DNA of 64,000 bases, from NCBI GenBank assembly GCA_013336525.1, contig JAAXTM010000002.1, positions 733,720 to 797,719 on the forward strand, written 5' to 3'. The stretch is from Geobacteraceae bacterium. GTDB lineage: Bacteria; Desulfobacterota; Desulfuromonadia; Geobacterales; Pseudopelobacteraceae. The first letter of the stretch is position 1; every line of letters starts with the position of its first letter. Positions 27,248 to 36,075 of the stretch are shown piece after piece. Below the pieces are notes generated by a model, which made no database searches, was not told the DNA's origin, and saw nothing but the letters and a program-made list of their open reading frames with translations. The position numbers were made by a program, and so were the translations under genes.

Positions 27248-28708
27248 CTATTCATCTCCGGCCGTTATACCATGTTTTTCAAGGCGGCGACGAAAAGTGT
27301 AGTAATTCATGCCCAGCATCGTGGCGGTTTTCATGCGTTTGCCTCCGCAATAACGAAGTGCCTGTTCGAGAGACCAGCTTTCCAGCTTGTCCATGCAGCA
27401 GGGGAAAGGTGGGGGCACGGGCGTACAGCCGTAAACTGCTGTTGCGGAAACAATAGCAGGGGTGTCGTCTTGCATGGCGATATCGGCGGCTAATATGACA
27501 CTTCCGGCTTTGAGCGCGGCGCGGCGTATGACACTTTTAAGCTGCCGGATGTTGCCGGGCCAGGGCATGTTGATTAGTAAACGGCGGGCTTCATCATCCA
27601 GAAAAGCCAGATTACGATCCATCTCACTGCAGGTCTCCTGTAGAAACTTGAGCGCTAACGGGGCTATTGCATCAGGCGTTTCCCGGAGTGGAGGAATGGA
27701 TACGGTCGTGTCGGCCAGTCGGTAGTAAAGGTCTTCGCGAAAGCGCCCGGCTAGCGCCTCTTCCTTTAAATTACGGTTACTGGCGGCTATGATGCGAACA
27801 TCAACCTTTTTTTCTACGGTACTCCCCAATGGAGTGAATTTTTTATCCTCTACAAAACGCAACAGCTTGCCCTGAAGTTCTGCCGGGCAGGAGTCTATGT
27901 CATCGAGAAATATAGTGCCGCCATCAGCAGTTTCTGCCAGACCAGTATGACTTTGATCAGCCCCGGTAAAAGCGCCTTTGATATGCCCGAAAAGTTCACT
28001 CTCGGCCAGGTTCAGTGGTAGTGCCCCCATCTGAAGTACTACAAAAGGTGCCTCCCGACGGGGGCTCAGGGTGTGGATAATGTTGGCCAGCCTTGATTTG
28101 CCGGTACCTGTTTCACCTTCAAGCAGAATGTTAAATGACGTTCTGGCAGCGCGAGCGGTCTGCTCCACAATATCCCTCTGGCTCGGTGCATCACCCACTT
28201 GCAAGCGCATGGATGCCATAAGTTCTTCTGAGAACCCTTCTATTTCGAGGCGTTGAAGCAGTGGTAAAGCCGCTTTGGCGATAACCGCCAGCAATTCATC
28301 TGTATCAACCGGCTTGCGGACAAAGGCTGCCACGCCTAGCTCTATGGCCTTGAGCAGGTAATTGGTTTCAGTAAATGCGGTGCAAAAGATCAGTGGGGTA
28401 TCGGGCCGGCGTGCCCTGAGAATGGCGGCAAATTCCAGGCCATTCATGACCGGCATACGGATGTCGCTGATAACCAGATCTGGTCGCAGCGTTTCTACGG
28501 CCTCCAGGGCTTCATGGCCATTAGCTGCCTGGATGACCCTGCCGCAGTACAACTCAAGAAAAGCAGCGGTTTCATGCCGTAAATCATCTTCATCCTCAAC
28601 GAGCAGGATAGTCAGATTTTTTAATTTCGAGGCTGTTTTTTCCGGCTGTTGGCAATTATTATCTTCCTCAACGCTCTTATCCTTATTATCAGGGGCCAAA
28701 CCTCTCAT
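27248..28708 (-). CDS. NtrC-type sigma-54-dependent response regulator
   Basis: The 486-residue protein has a receiver domain with phospho-acceptor Asp82 (VISDIRMPVMNG), a sigma-54 AAA+ domain with Walker A GETGTGKSRLAN and the sigma-54 contact loop GAFTGAD, and a Fis-type helix-turn-helix end (RYCGGKRMKTATMLGMNYYTFRRRLEKHG). A 30-residue polar N-terminal extension precedes the receiver. Its ATG overlaps the kinase stop (ATGA), so the two form a pair. Target promoters are not evident here. Confidence 0.92.
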   Translation of the reverse strand: MRGLAPDNKDKSVEEDNNCQQPEKTASKLKNLTILLVEDEDDLRHETAAFLELYCGRVIQAANGHEALEAVETLRPDLVISDIRMPVMNGLEFAAILRARRPDTPLIFCTAFTETNYLLKAIELGVAAFVRKPVDTDELLAVIAKAALPLLQRLEIEGFSEELMASMRLQVGDAPSQRDIVEQTARAARTSFNILLEGETGTGKSRLANIIHTLSPRREAPFVVLQMGALPLNLAESELFGHIKGAFTGADQSHTGLAETADGGTIFLDDIDSCPAELQGKLLRFVEDKKFTPLGSTVEKKVDVRIIAASNRNLKEEALAGRFREDLYYRLADTTVSIPPLRETPDAIAPLALKFLQETCSEMDRNLAFLDDEARRLLINMPWPGNIRQLKSVIRRAALKAGSVILAADIAMQDDTPAIVSATAVYGCTPVPPPFPCCMDKLESWSLEQALRYCGGKRMKTATMLGMNYYTFRRRLEKHGITAGDE

Positions 28709-29988
28709 GACGGTTTCTCCAATAACAGTTCAATTCTGAATGTAGCGCCTTCACTGGATGATATCTGGCGGAAACGTCCTCCCAGGCCCTCTTCCACGAT
28801 CATTCGCGACATGTACAGGCCGAGGCCGGTGCCGCCATTTTCTTCCTTGGTGGTGAAATACGGTTCCAGTATCCGCTGGGCGATCTCCGGCGCTATGCCG
28901 CAGCCGTTATCGCTGATATCTATAGTCAGGTAGTTTCCTGCATTAATTGACATCAGCACCCTGATAAACCCCTCTTCCGGTTTGCCGTTGGCGCTGCGGC
29001 TTTCAAGGATAGCGTCACGTGCGTTACCCAACAGGTTGAGAATGACCTGCTTGAATTCTTTGGGGGAGCCGTTTACCAACCGCTCTTCAAAACCCTGGCA
29101 TTGGAAATCTACGGTAATGCAGTTGTTGATTAATTGAGATCCAAAAAGACAGACTGCATCATTGATACAGCTCAAAGGCGAAAATAGTTCTTTATGTTTA
29201 CCCGGGTGAGGGAAGTTGCGGAATTCATCAATAGTGTCAGACATGTACCTGATTTGACGCATTGCGCTGGTTTTGAACTCGTCCATAGAGTCCTCCGTGA
29301 GCTTCTGCATGGTCCCCATTGCATGGGTGCGCTGAACGATCATTCCTAGGGTTGCCAAAGGCTGGCGCCACTGATGGGCGATGGCACTGATCATTTCTCC
29401 CATGGCAACCCGACAGGAGTGCCCAGCCTGCTTCCGTTCGGTGATATCGCGAATAACGTAGACCATGCTGGTAGGCAGTCCTTCAGCATTTCGGATAAAC
29501 TGACCGTTTGTTTCAATATCAAAGGTACTGCCATCTGACCGTAATGCGCGATATTCGCCCACCCCTGAGAATAGTCCTTTAACATATGACAAGAAGCGAT
29601 CCCTGTCCTCGGGGGAAATATAATCAACAATATTATGCCCCAGGAACTCATCTTGTTGCTCATAGCCAAACATCGCAACTCCTGCCGGGGAAACCATTTT
29701 GATGTTGCCCTCTATATCAGTGATTGTAATGTCATCCGGAGAGGCATTGAGGATGGATCGATACAATGATTCACTTTCCAGTAACGCATCTCCAACCCGT
29801 TTGTTATCAGTAATTGTATTTCTTAGTCTAGTTGATATTCGGGAAAAACGGATTGCAGCCACGCTGGCTACGCCCAGCAGAATCAAGACAGCTTCAAAGC
29901 TGCCGTGGACCCAGTTCAGGTCCGGTGAAAAAGGATTAAATCCGCTGATAAAGTCCTTGTAGTCAAGGTTCACGTTCATCATTCCCAT
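28705..29988 (-). CDS. PAS-domain sensor histidine kinase
   Basis: The 427-residue protein has one membrane segment near residue 35 (EAVLILLGVASVAAIRF), a PAS domain (LNASPDDITITDIEGNI ... VIRDITERKQ), a phospho-acceptor helix with AHQWRQPLATLGMIV, and an ATPase domain with NLLGNARDAI, DNGCGIAPEIAQRI and GGTGLGLYMSRMI. The HQWRQPL form is common in Deltaproteobacterial kinases. It is co-encoded with the NtrC-type regulator that overlaps its 3' end. The signal is unknown. Confidence 0.92.
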   Translation of the reverse strand: MGMMNVNLDYKDFISGFNPFSPDLNWVHGSFEAVLILLGVASVAAIRFSRISTRLRNTITDNKRVGDALLESESLYRSILNASPDDITITDIEGNIKMVSPAGVAMFGYEQQDEFLGHNIVDYISPEDRDRFLSYVKGLFSGVGEYRALRSDGSTFDIETNGQFIRNAEGLPTSMVYVIRDITERKQAGHSCRVAMGEMISAIAHQWRQPLATLGMIVQRTHAMGTMQKLTEDSMDEFKTSAMRQIRYMSDTIDEFRNFPHPGKHKELFSPLSCINDAVCLFGSQLINNCITVDFQCQGFEERLVNGSPKEFKQVILNLLGNARDAILESRSANGKPEEGFIRVLMSINAGNYLTIDISDNGCGIAPEIAQRILEPYFTTKEENGGTGLGLYMSRMIVEEGLGGRFRQISSSEGATFRIELLLEKPS

Positions 29989-30085
29989 CCAGATACATGC
30001 ATTTTTATATTTTTCATTGAACCTGTCCTCTTATGTGCATTGAATACACTAAAACCAGAAAAAAAGTAAAGAACCTGACACAACG

Positions 30086-30114
30086 TTGACAAACATGCCT
30101 TTGCATTATTATAG
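30086..30114 (+). promoter_or_regulatory. Sigma-70-type promoter for fmdB-like and galU genes
   Basis: TTGACA (30086-30091), a 17-bp spacer and TTATAG (30109-30114) lie about 43 bp upstream of the FmdB-like start codon, in the divergent gap with the PAS kinase. Confidence 0.5.
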
Positions 30115-30156
30115 TGAGTATATGTCATTAACACAAATCAGAGGAGTTTACACGTC

Positions 30157-30390
30157 ATGCCGATGTACGAATACCGTTGTACAACCTGCAGTCACCAATT
30201 TGAGTTGCGGCAAAAGTTTTCAGATCCGCCAGCCAGCCAATGCCCGCAATGCGGTGCCGCAGTAGAGAAGATGATCTCATCAACTGCTTTCAGCCTGAAG
30301 GGTGACGGTTGGTTCAATACCGGTTACTGCCCGAAAACCGAAGCGCCAAAACCTGCTGCATGCAGCGGCTGTGCCTGTTCAGGGGAATAA
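30157..30390 (+). CDS. FmdB-family zinc ribbon protein
   Basis: The 77-residue protein opens MPMYEYRCTTCSHQFE and continues QCPQCGAAVEKMIS, the two CxxC knuckles of the FmdB/CxxC regulatory zinc ribbon. A further cysteine-rich tail (CSGCACSGE) ends it. Function is poorly known; family members are suspected small regulators. The ATG has an AGAGGAG site. galU follows 37 bp downstream in the same direction. Confidence 0.9.
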   Translation: MPMYEYRCTTCSHQFELRQKFSDPPASQCPQCGAAVEKMISSTAFSLKGDGWFNTGYCPKTEAPKPAACSGCACSGE

Positions 30391-30427
30391 CTAACGTCAC
30401 TAAATCCTTGTTGTGAAGGGACGATTA

Positions 30428-31291
30428 ATGAAGGTCAAAAAAGCTGTTTTTCCGGTTGCCGGCCTCGGCACCCGCTTTCTACCTGCAACAAAGTCATCCC
30501 CCAAAGAAATGTTGCCGTTGATTGATAAACCGCTCGTACAGTATGTCGTTGAGGAGGCGGTGGCCTCCGGTATTGAGCAGATTCTTTTTATTACCGGCCG
30601 CGGCAAACATAATATTGAGGATCACTTCGATATCTCCGTAGAACTGGAAGCACATCTCTACGACAAAGGTAAGGATCGGGAACTCTCGCGGGTGCGTGAG
30701 ATAGCCGAGATGGTCAATATTTTCTATGTCCGCCAACGGCAGGCTATGGGACTCGGGCACGCTATTCTCTGCGCCAGGGATTTTGTCGGCAACGAACCTT
30801 TTGCCGTTCTGCTGGGGGATGACATTATTGATAGTGAACGCCCCTGTCTCGGTCAACTGCTTGAGGTTTTCGATCAACAGGGGGGATCGGTACTGGCACT
30901 GGAAAAAGTACCGATGGAGAATATCTCCTCGTACGGCTGTGTGGCGGCGGAACAGATAAGCCCGCGGACTTTCCATGTAACAGATATGGTTGAGAAGCCG
31001 GCCCGTGATGAAGCACCCTCAGATATGGCGATCATCGGTCGTTACGTACTGACGCCACGCATTTTTGATATTCTACAGGATCAGGAACCTGGAAAAGGGG
31101 GGGAGATCCAGCTAACAGATGCCATCCTGACGCTGTCAAAAGAGGAAAGTGTCTACGGCTGTCTGTTTGATGGAATGCGCCACGATTGCGGTGACAAGCT
31201 CGGTTTTCTGAAAGCGACTGTGGATATGGCGCTGAAGCGGAAGGAATTTAGTGCAGAATTTGAGGCCTATTTGCGTCAACGGTTGGCCTGA
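30428..31291 (+). CDS. galU: UTP-glucose-1-phosphate uridylyltransferase
   Basis: GalU makes UDP-glucose from UTP and glucose-1-phosphate for LPS and polysaccharide synthesis. The 287-residue protein shows the nucleotidyltransferase motif PVAGLGTRFLPATKSSPKEML, VEEAVASGIEQILFITGRGK, LLGDDII and DMVEKPARDEAPS. The start is the ATG at 30428, seven bases after AAGGGA. A frame opening at GTG 30413 lacks a site. A strong hairpin terminator follows. Confidence 0.95.
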   Translation: MKVKKAVFPVAGLGTRFLPATKSSPKEMLPLIDKPLVQYVVEEAVASGIEQILFITGRGKHNIEDHFDISVELEAHLYDKGKDRELSRVREIAEMVNIFYVRQRQAMGLGHAILCARDFVGNEPFAVLLGDDIIDSERPCLGQLLEVFDQQGGSVLALEKVPMENISSYGCVAAEQISPRTFHVTDMVEKPARDEAPSDMAIIGRYVLTPRIFDILQDQEPGKGGEIQLTDAILTLSKEESVYGCLFDGMRHDCGDKLGFLKATVDMALKRKEFSAEFEAYLRQRLA

Positions 31292-31311
31292 AGCATGTTT
31301 CAGTGTGGTTA

Positions 31312-31355
31312 AACGAATAAAGGCGAGCCGGTTATCCGGCTCGCCTTTATTCGTT
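31312..31355. terminator. Bidirectional terminator between galU and the TIGR04073 gene
   Basis: A perfect 20-bp inverted repeat (core ggcgagccgg-ttat-ccggctcgcc) is flanked by A-rich and T-rich arms (aataaa/tttatt) so that it can end transcripts from both convergent genes. Confidence 0.9.
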
Positions 31356-31378
31356 ATAGTTCGATGTCGTTAAGGTCT

Positions 31379-31768
31379 TTATTTTTGTTCAGCAATAGTT
31401 TTGGATGTATCTCTTTTTGGTGCCCATCCCTGCCAGACAAACTCTGGATCTATCATCGGATCATAATAACCGGGCTGCGGAACCATGCAGAAAATCGTTT
31501 CTGTTATCCCGATCACACCGCGATAAAAGGTCATCCCGATCCCCTTGACCGGACCTATTACATAGCCGACCGCTCCCATATCCCGCCCGGTCAGAATGGT
31601 CTGTTTTGGGAGTTCAACAATGCTGGTAAAAGTATTGGCGATTCCTCTCGTAAACTTGATGGCCATCTTCTCCACAATCATTTCCGGCTGCTGATCGGCA
31701 GCCGCAAGACCCGGACCAAAGACAACAAAAGCAAACAAAAACGCTGATAGCAACAAAACTTTTTTCAT
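31379..31768 (-). CDS. TIGR04073 family exosortase-system-associated exported protein
   Basis: The 129-residue protein has a signal peptide (MKKVLLLSAFLFAFVVFGPG, cleavage near AAA) and a mature part with KFTRGIANTFTSIVELPKQ and GPVKGIGMTFYRGVIGITETIFCMVPQPGYYDP, the TIGR04073 pattern. The family often occurs in genomes with exosortase systems, but no exosortase gene is in this window. The start at 31768 is set by a strong AAGGAG site. Function unknown. Confidence 0.85.
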   Translation of the reverse strand: MKKVLLLSAFLFAFVVFGPGLAAADQQPEMIVEKMAIKFTRGIANTFTSIVELPKQTILTGRDMGAVGYVIGPVKGIGMTFYRGVIGITETIFCMVPQPGYYDPMIDPEFVWQGWAPKRDTSKTIAEQK

Positions 31769-31848
31769 ACGGTCTCCTTTTTGAATGTTTCTTGCCCTGA
31801 TTAGTGACCCTTTCAAACTCTTACCACAAAGAATCAGCCCTTGCAACA

Positions 31849-34089
31849 TCACAGGTCAAAAAGAGTCGGCTCTTGTGGAAGAAATGGTTCAAACCGCTTT
31901 TGCACATGACGCAGCTTTTCAATGTAATAAAGAACATTAATATCAGGATGTGCCGGATTAAAAGCCGCTACGGGACGGCACTGCTCATATGCAGTGGCAT
32001 CCGTGCCGGAACCGCTGACATAGTAGTTGACATGGTCACCAGCACGGTACTTTTTGCCCGATGAAAGGGCGATTTCAAAAGCAGCCGAACGATTGCGTTT
32101 GCCCAGGCGGAGCTTTTCAAGGTAACGGTCCGGCGAGTCATTCAGCGTCTCGCTACGGGCCACCCAGGAGACATCCATGGTCTTTGAGCGCAAACTGGCA
32201 CAATACCCCTCATACAAACGCCGAACCGTATCTCCTTTGCCAGTCAGCAGGCGTTCGATGACATCCCGCATAAATTCCCGCAGGTATGCCTCAACTCGTC
32301 TTGAGCGAAGCCCGCTCCCCTTGATAAGGATTCTGCCTTCATACTCCTGCAATGCATAGTTTTTAGTTTTATAGGCGAACATGGATCGATAGCGACCATC
32401 CAGTTCAACTTCAATTCCTTCCGGCAGTTTCTGAGAAATTCGGCCTACTATTTCCCGCTCCGCTTCCTCGGTTAAACATCCATCAGGCGGTTTGAAATAT
32501 ATTCCATCCGTATCTACTTCGATCGGTCTGGCACCTTCGGAGACAAGCAGATCAATCATGTTTTTGATGGTGACCCGGCCAAGACGGGTCACTTCGGCGG
32601 CAACAGCCAAGTCTGAAAAATTGTGCAGGGCCGCTCCCAGATAGCCATAGAAAGAATTGATCAGAACCTTGAACACCTGCTGAAGTGCATCGAAATAGCG
32701 CCGTTCAGAATCTTCGGCGGCATCCCGTGCTAACTGCTTGGCGTTCAGCCGAAAACGGCGCAGTTCTGCCAGCATCGGAAGAAACAGGCCCAGTGTGTCT
32801 TTGGCTGGAGCAAGGCGGTACGTCAACATTAAGGACGGGTACAGTGATGCCACATCACAATGGACAATCGGGCCGATAATCCCTGAAAACGAAGATTCCG
32901 TATAGCCACCCTCGAAAGGAGCGGCAGAGGAAGTACGGGCGGGGATGGCATGTCCACGATACAGGTATTCCCGCAGAAAAAGAGAGTTTATGCGGGTGGC
33001 GTTGCCCCTAATGACGCAGTTTTGGAAGGAGTACGGGAAAATACGGCTCTGCAGGAACCAGGGATATCCAAGCAAATGGAACAGGGAGAGCGTCTCGCGG
33101 GCATCATCCATGTTGTATCGATACAACTGATCCGGGTCATTCTGGAATGCGGTTGAAATATCGGCACCTTCAAGGTAGGTGCGATCTTCGGCTGCGACAC
33201 CGAAATGTTCTGCCACTGCTTTAAGCCCGTGACTTTGGAGATTGCGACCGGAAATATCGTACAGCTGTACCAGAAAATACGTATCGATAATGTGTCGCCC
33301 ATATATGTCCCAGCGCGGGTATTCGAGCGTTTTTTCAGCCAGGCTCCAGCGGGCATGCGGGGTAATATGCGGCTGAGACCCGTTGCGTCCCCAGCTCAGG
33401 CGGATTTTGTGCATCTCAGCGCGGCGGCCGATGTAGTCGAGGTCAAAACGAAAAATGTTGTGCCCTGTGATGACGTCCGGGTCACAGCGAAGGATCGCAT
33501 CGTTAAGTGCCAGCAGCATTTCCGGCTCTGACAGTTGATCTCCCCGCAGCACGGTTTCCTCGCCGTGTGAATCTTTGAGTGCAATGGAGAGGATCCGGTC
33601 TTCCGGTCGTTCAGGGTTCGAAAAAGAATACCCCTTTGCACAGTCTGTTTCAATATCAAGCGCCAGGCAGCGAAGTTCAGAGAATTCCATTCCTTTGAAG
33701 AGTGTCGTGCCGCTGGCCAGCATATACTGATGGGAAAGATCCGGGAGGAACAGATAGGGGGCATCGTGAGAGGAGTATGCTTTGCCGGTTTTTGTTGCCA
33801 GAAAATCGCGGGCGGCCAGGCAGTTATTCCAGGAATCAAACAGCAGCTGGCAACTAAAGAAAGCCTCTCCGGTCAATTGTCTTACAGCACACGGGACCTT
33901 GCAGCCGGAAGCCAGTCCCGGGTCATTGACCAGAATGAACGGTTGAAACGGTTCATCATGGAAATGTACGCGACCATCCGTTCTGAAAAAAAGCCGGATG
34001 AAGTGCCCGACCGACTCCACCGCGACGATGCCGGTTCGTTCGTCATGCCCGAAAAGCAGCGGGTTATGTCCGATGGTACTTAGTGGCAT
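31849..34089 (-). CDS. Family-B DNA polymerase (DNA polymerase II-like)
   Basis: The 746-residue protein has the 3'-5' exonuclease motifs LALDIETD, TGHNIFRFDLDYI and YNMDDARETL, then polymerase motif A CDVASLYPSLML, motif B NSFYGYLG and motif C VDTDGIYF. All expected acidic residues are present. It is slightly shorter than E. coli Pol II and may take part in repair or lesion bypass. It lies downstream of metK in the same direction but beyond a terminator, so it probably has its own promoter. Confidence 0.93.
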   Translation of the reverse strand: MPLSTIGHNPLLFGHDERTGIVAVESVGHFIRLFFRTDGRVHFHDEPFQPFILVNDPGLASGCKVPCAVRQLTGEAFFSCQLLFDSWNNCLAARDFLATKTGKAYSSHDAPYLFLPDLSHQYMLASGTTLFKGMEFSELRCLALDIETDCAKGYSFSNPERPEDRILSIALKDSHGEETVLRGDQLSEPEMLLALNDAILRCDPDVITGHNIFRFDLDYIGRRAEMHKIRLSWGRNGSQPHITPHARWSLAEKTLEYPRWDIYGRHIIDTYFLVQLYDISGRNLQSHGLKAVAEHFGVAAEDRTYLEGADISTAFQNDPDQLYRYNMDDARETLSLFHLLGYPWFLQSRIFPYSFQNCVIRGNATRINSLFLREYLYRGHAIPARTSSAAPFEGGYTESSFSGIIGPIVHCDVASLYPSLMLTYRLAPAKDTLGLFLPMLAELRRFRLNAKQLARDAAEDSERRYFDALQQVFKVLINSFYGYLGAALHNFSDLAVAAEVTRLGRVTIKNMIDLLVSEGARPIEVDTDGIYFKPPDGCLTEEAEREIVGRISQKLPEGIEVELDGRYRSMFAYKTKNYALQEYEGRILIKGSGLRSRRVEAYLREFMRDVIERLLTGKGDTVRRLYEGYCASLRSKTMDVSWVARSETLNDSPDRYLEKLRLGKRNRSAAFEIALSSGKKYRAGDHVNYYVSGSGTDATAYEQCRPVAAFNPAHPDINVLYYIEKLRHVQKRFEPFLPQEPTLFDL

Positions 34090-34110
34090 AATGTCCAGAT
34101 GTTCAGGTAA

Positions 34111-34136
34111 AAAAACAGGGCGGTTTACACCGCCCC
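34111..34136 (-). terminator. metK terminator
   Basis: On the minus strand, GGGCGGT-GTAA-ACCGCCC is followed by TG and a run of seven T, about 15 bp after the metK stop. This is a typical intrinsic terminator. Confidence 0.85.
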
Positions 34137-34150
34137 ATCATTTTCAATAA

Positions 34151-35317
34151 CTATAAGCCCGCTTTCTGTTTCAGAAGGGCAGCCTTGTCGGTCCGTTCCC
34201 AGGTGAATTCAGGCAATTCACGGCCGAAGTGGCCATATGCAGCGGTTTTGCGATAAATCGGACGGAGCAGGTCAAGCTGCTGGATGATAGCGGCCGGACG
34301 CATATCGAATGTTTCACGAACCAGTTCGGCCATGCGGTCTTCGCTCACTTTGCCGGTGCCGAAGGTATTAACGTTGATCGAAACAGGATCGGCAACACCG
34401 ATAGCGTAGGCTACCTGAACTTCGCATCGATCGGCAAGACCGGCTGCAACCAGGTTCTTGGCGACGTAGCGGCCCATGTAGGCGGCCGAACGGTCAACCT
34501 TGGAAGGATCCTTGCCGGAGAAAGCGCCGCCGCCGTGACGACCCATACCACCATATGTATCAACGATGATCTTGCGGCCGGTAAGCCCGCAGTCACCCAT
34601 TGGACCGCCGACTACAAAACGGCCGGTAGGGTTGATGAAGTAGCGGGTGTTTGCATCGAGCAGATGAGCCGGAATAACTTTTTTTACCACCTCAGCAATT
34701 ACCTCTTCCTCAATTCTCTTGTGAGTGACATCGGGAGTATGCTGGGTAGAGATTACAACCGTATCAATACGGCTCGGTTTGCCATCAAAATATTCAACAG
34801 ATACCTGGGACTTGGAGTCGGGGCGGAGGAAGTCCAGTTTGCCCGACTTCCGCACTTCCGCCAGCTTGGCTACCAGCTGGTGGGCAAGCTGGATAGGCAT
34901 CGGCATAAGCTCCGGAGTTTCGTTACAGGCATAACCGAACATCAGACCCTGGTCGCCGGCACCCTGCTCCTTGTGCAGACCTTCACCTTCGGAAACGCCC
35001 TGTGAGATGTCGGGGGATTGTTTGTCGATGGAGACCAGAACGGCACAGGTTTCATAATCAAAGCCCATGGCAGAATCAGTGTAGCCTATTTCTTTGATAG
35101 TTTCGCGGACAATTGAAGGCATATCGGCGTATGCGGTAGTCGTGATTTCACCGGCAATAACGGCCATTCCGGTGGTAACCAGAGTTTCGCATGCTACACG
35201 TGCTTTCGGATCCTGTGCCAGTATTGCGTCGAGAATGGCATCTGAAATCTGGTCGGCGACCTTGTCTGGATGCCCCTCGGATACGGATTCGGATGTGAAA
35301 ATAATTTTTTCTGCCAT
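34151..35317 (-). CDS. metK: S-adenosylmethionine synthetase
   Basis: MetK makes SAM from methionine and ATP. The 388-residue protein shows [35 protein letters not shown] sequence (here [15 protein letters not shown]) and the phosphate loop [19 protein letters not shown]. All are intact. The ATG has a GAGAGGAG site. The 250-bp upstream region was read for SAM riboswitches and none was recognised. SAM supply links it to the SahR-like gene and ahcY about 4 kb away and to LipA and the methyltransferases in the window. Confidence 0.97.
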   Translation of the reverse strand: MAEKIIFTSESVSEGHPDKVADQISDAILDAILAQDPKARVACETLVTTGMAVIAGEITTTAYADMPSIVRETIKEIGYTDSAMGFDYETCAVLVSIDKQSPDISQGVSEGEGLHKEQGAGDQGLMFGYACNETPELMPMPIQLAHQLVAKLAEVRKSGKLDFLRPDSKSQVSVEYFDGKPSRIDTVVISTQHTPDVTHKRIEEEVIAEVVKKVIPAHLLDANTRYFINPTGRFVVGGPMGDCGLTGRKIIVDTYGGMGRHGGGAFSGKDPSKVDRSAAYMGRYVAKNLVAAGLADRCEVQVAYAIGVADPVSINVNTFGTGKVSEDRMAELVRETFDMRPAAIIQQLDLLRPIYRKTAAYGHFGRELPEFTWERTDKAALLKQKAGL

Positions 35318-35430
35318 GACTTTGAACTCCTCTCGTTTATAATTTAAATTTTCTTGCCTGGATGCTTTATTGATTTGTAAAAATATCGACCGTACTCTGA
35401 ATTGTCAAGCGAAGAGCCGAACATCTGACC

Positions 35431-35489
35431 CTTATAAACAGGATAAGTGTGTTAACGAAGTTTTTCTGCAGAAAAACGCAGAAAACAAC
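35431..35489 (+). repeat. Intergenic motif, copy A (gtgttaacgaa ... cagaaaac)
   Basis: This stretch shares taaa-n-aggataa, tgtgttaacgaa, tctgc and cagaaaac in the same order as 44361-44424. A small hairpin ttttctgc/gcagaaaa lies inside. It sits in the gap upstream of metK and of the secreted-protein genes. Confidence 0.4.
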
Positions 35490-35512
35490 TTAATTATTCC
35501 GTTTGACTTCAT

Positions 35513-35565
35513 GACCACCTCTGGTACAGATATATCATAAAGACACATCTGTACCAGAGGTGGTC
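35513..35565 (+). promoter_or_regulatory. Perfect 19-bp inverted repeat that contains the ribosome binding site
   Basis: The arm gaccacctctggtacagat (35513-35531) pairs exactly with atctgtaccagaggtggtc (35547-35565) across a 15-nt AT-rich loop. The start codon of the next gene is at 35569, and its only ribosome-site-like sequence, AGAGGTGG, is inside the right arm. In RNA it would be fully paired, so translation should be shut unless the stem opens. As DNA it could instead be an operator. There is no T-tract. Confidence 0.7.
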
Positions 35566-35568
35566 GCC

Positions 35569-36075
35569 ATGCCAAAAGTGGTCTGCTTTTTACTTGTTTT
35601 GCTTCTCTTTTTAACTCTTCCTGCACCAGCTCCTGCTACAGGCAACCGTCCGGTCGATGTCTGGAACTTTTATCACTTCGACGGTATCGCCTTCACACCA
35701 GGTCCGGCTGTTGACGGCAGTGCTTTTCTTGCGGTAAGGGAAAAACTCCTCCCGGTCGTCTTGACGGCCCAGACTGCGACAATCGAGCAGACCGTGCTCC
35801 CTGATGGATCCGGTGCCATTGCCGGAATCTGCTATCTTCAAAGCTCGGGAGGCAAGCTTGGCGGTGGTAGCGGATATAAAGCTTATCCACGCTTGCCGGT
35901 TCTTATCTCCACCGAAGGCAAAGAATTTGTTACAGTGCAAACTGATGACCATGGCTTTTTCGTAGTGGTTCTGCCAGCCGGGGTCTATTCTGTCGGTGGC
36001 GGACCCTCAATTACTGTTGAACGTGGTATTGCCACGCTCGTCCCACTCAGGGTCGGAAAAAGGATGGTGGATTAA
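35569..36075 (+). CDS. Small secreted protein, unknown function
   Basis: The 168-residue protein begins [20 protein letters not shown], a signal peptide cleaved near APATG. The mature part includes [21 protein letters not shown] and [22 protein letters not shown], which resembles a carboxypeptidase-regulatory-like or Ig-type beta fold. No enzyme motif is seen. Its TAA overlaps the ATG of the metalloprotease gene (TAATG), so the two are translationally coupled. Its own ribosome site is inside the 35513-35565 inverted repeat. The start at 35569 rather than GTG 35560 is chosen by the signal peptide. Confidence 0.7.
   Translation: MPKVVCFLLVLLLFLTLPAPAPATGNRPVDVWNFYHFDGIAFTPGPAVDGSAFLAVREKLLPVVLTAQTATIEQTVLPDGSGAIAGICYLQSSGGKLGGGSGYKAYPRLPVLISTEGKEFVTVQTDDHGFFVVVLPAGVYSVGGGPSITVERGIATLVPLRVGKRMVD

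Noticed and set aside
34229..35005. A 258-codon open frame opposite metK
   Set aside because: Same reason: it is antisense to a highly conserved gene with no protein-family signal.
35513..35565. Reading the 19-bp inverted repeat as an ordinary terminator
   Set aside because: There is no T-tract on either side and the right arm runs into a start codon, so a terminator is unlikely.
35318..35568. SAM riboswitch upstream of metK
   Set aside because: No recognisable SAM-I or SAM-II core was found on the minus strand; only the inverted repeat and the copy-A motif are seen.
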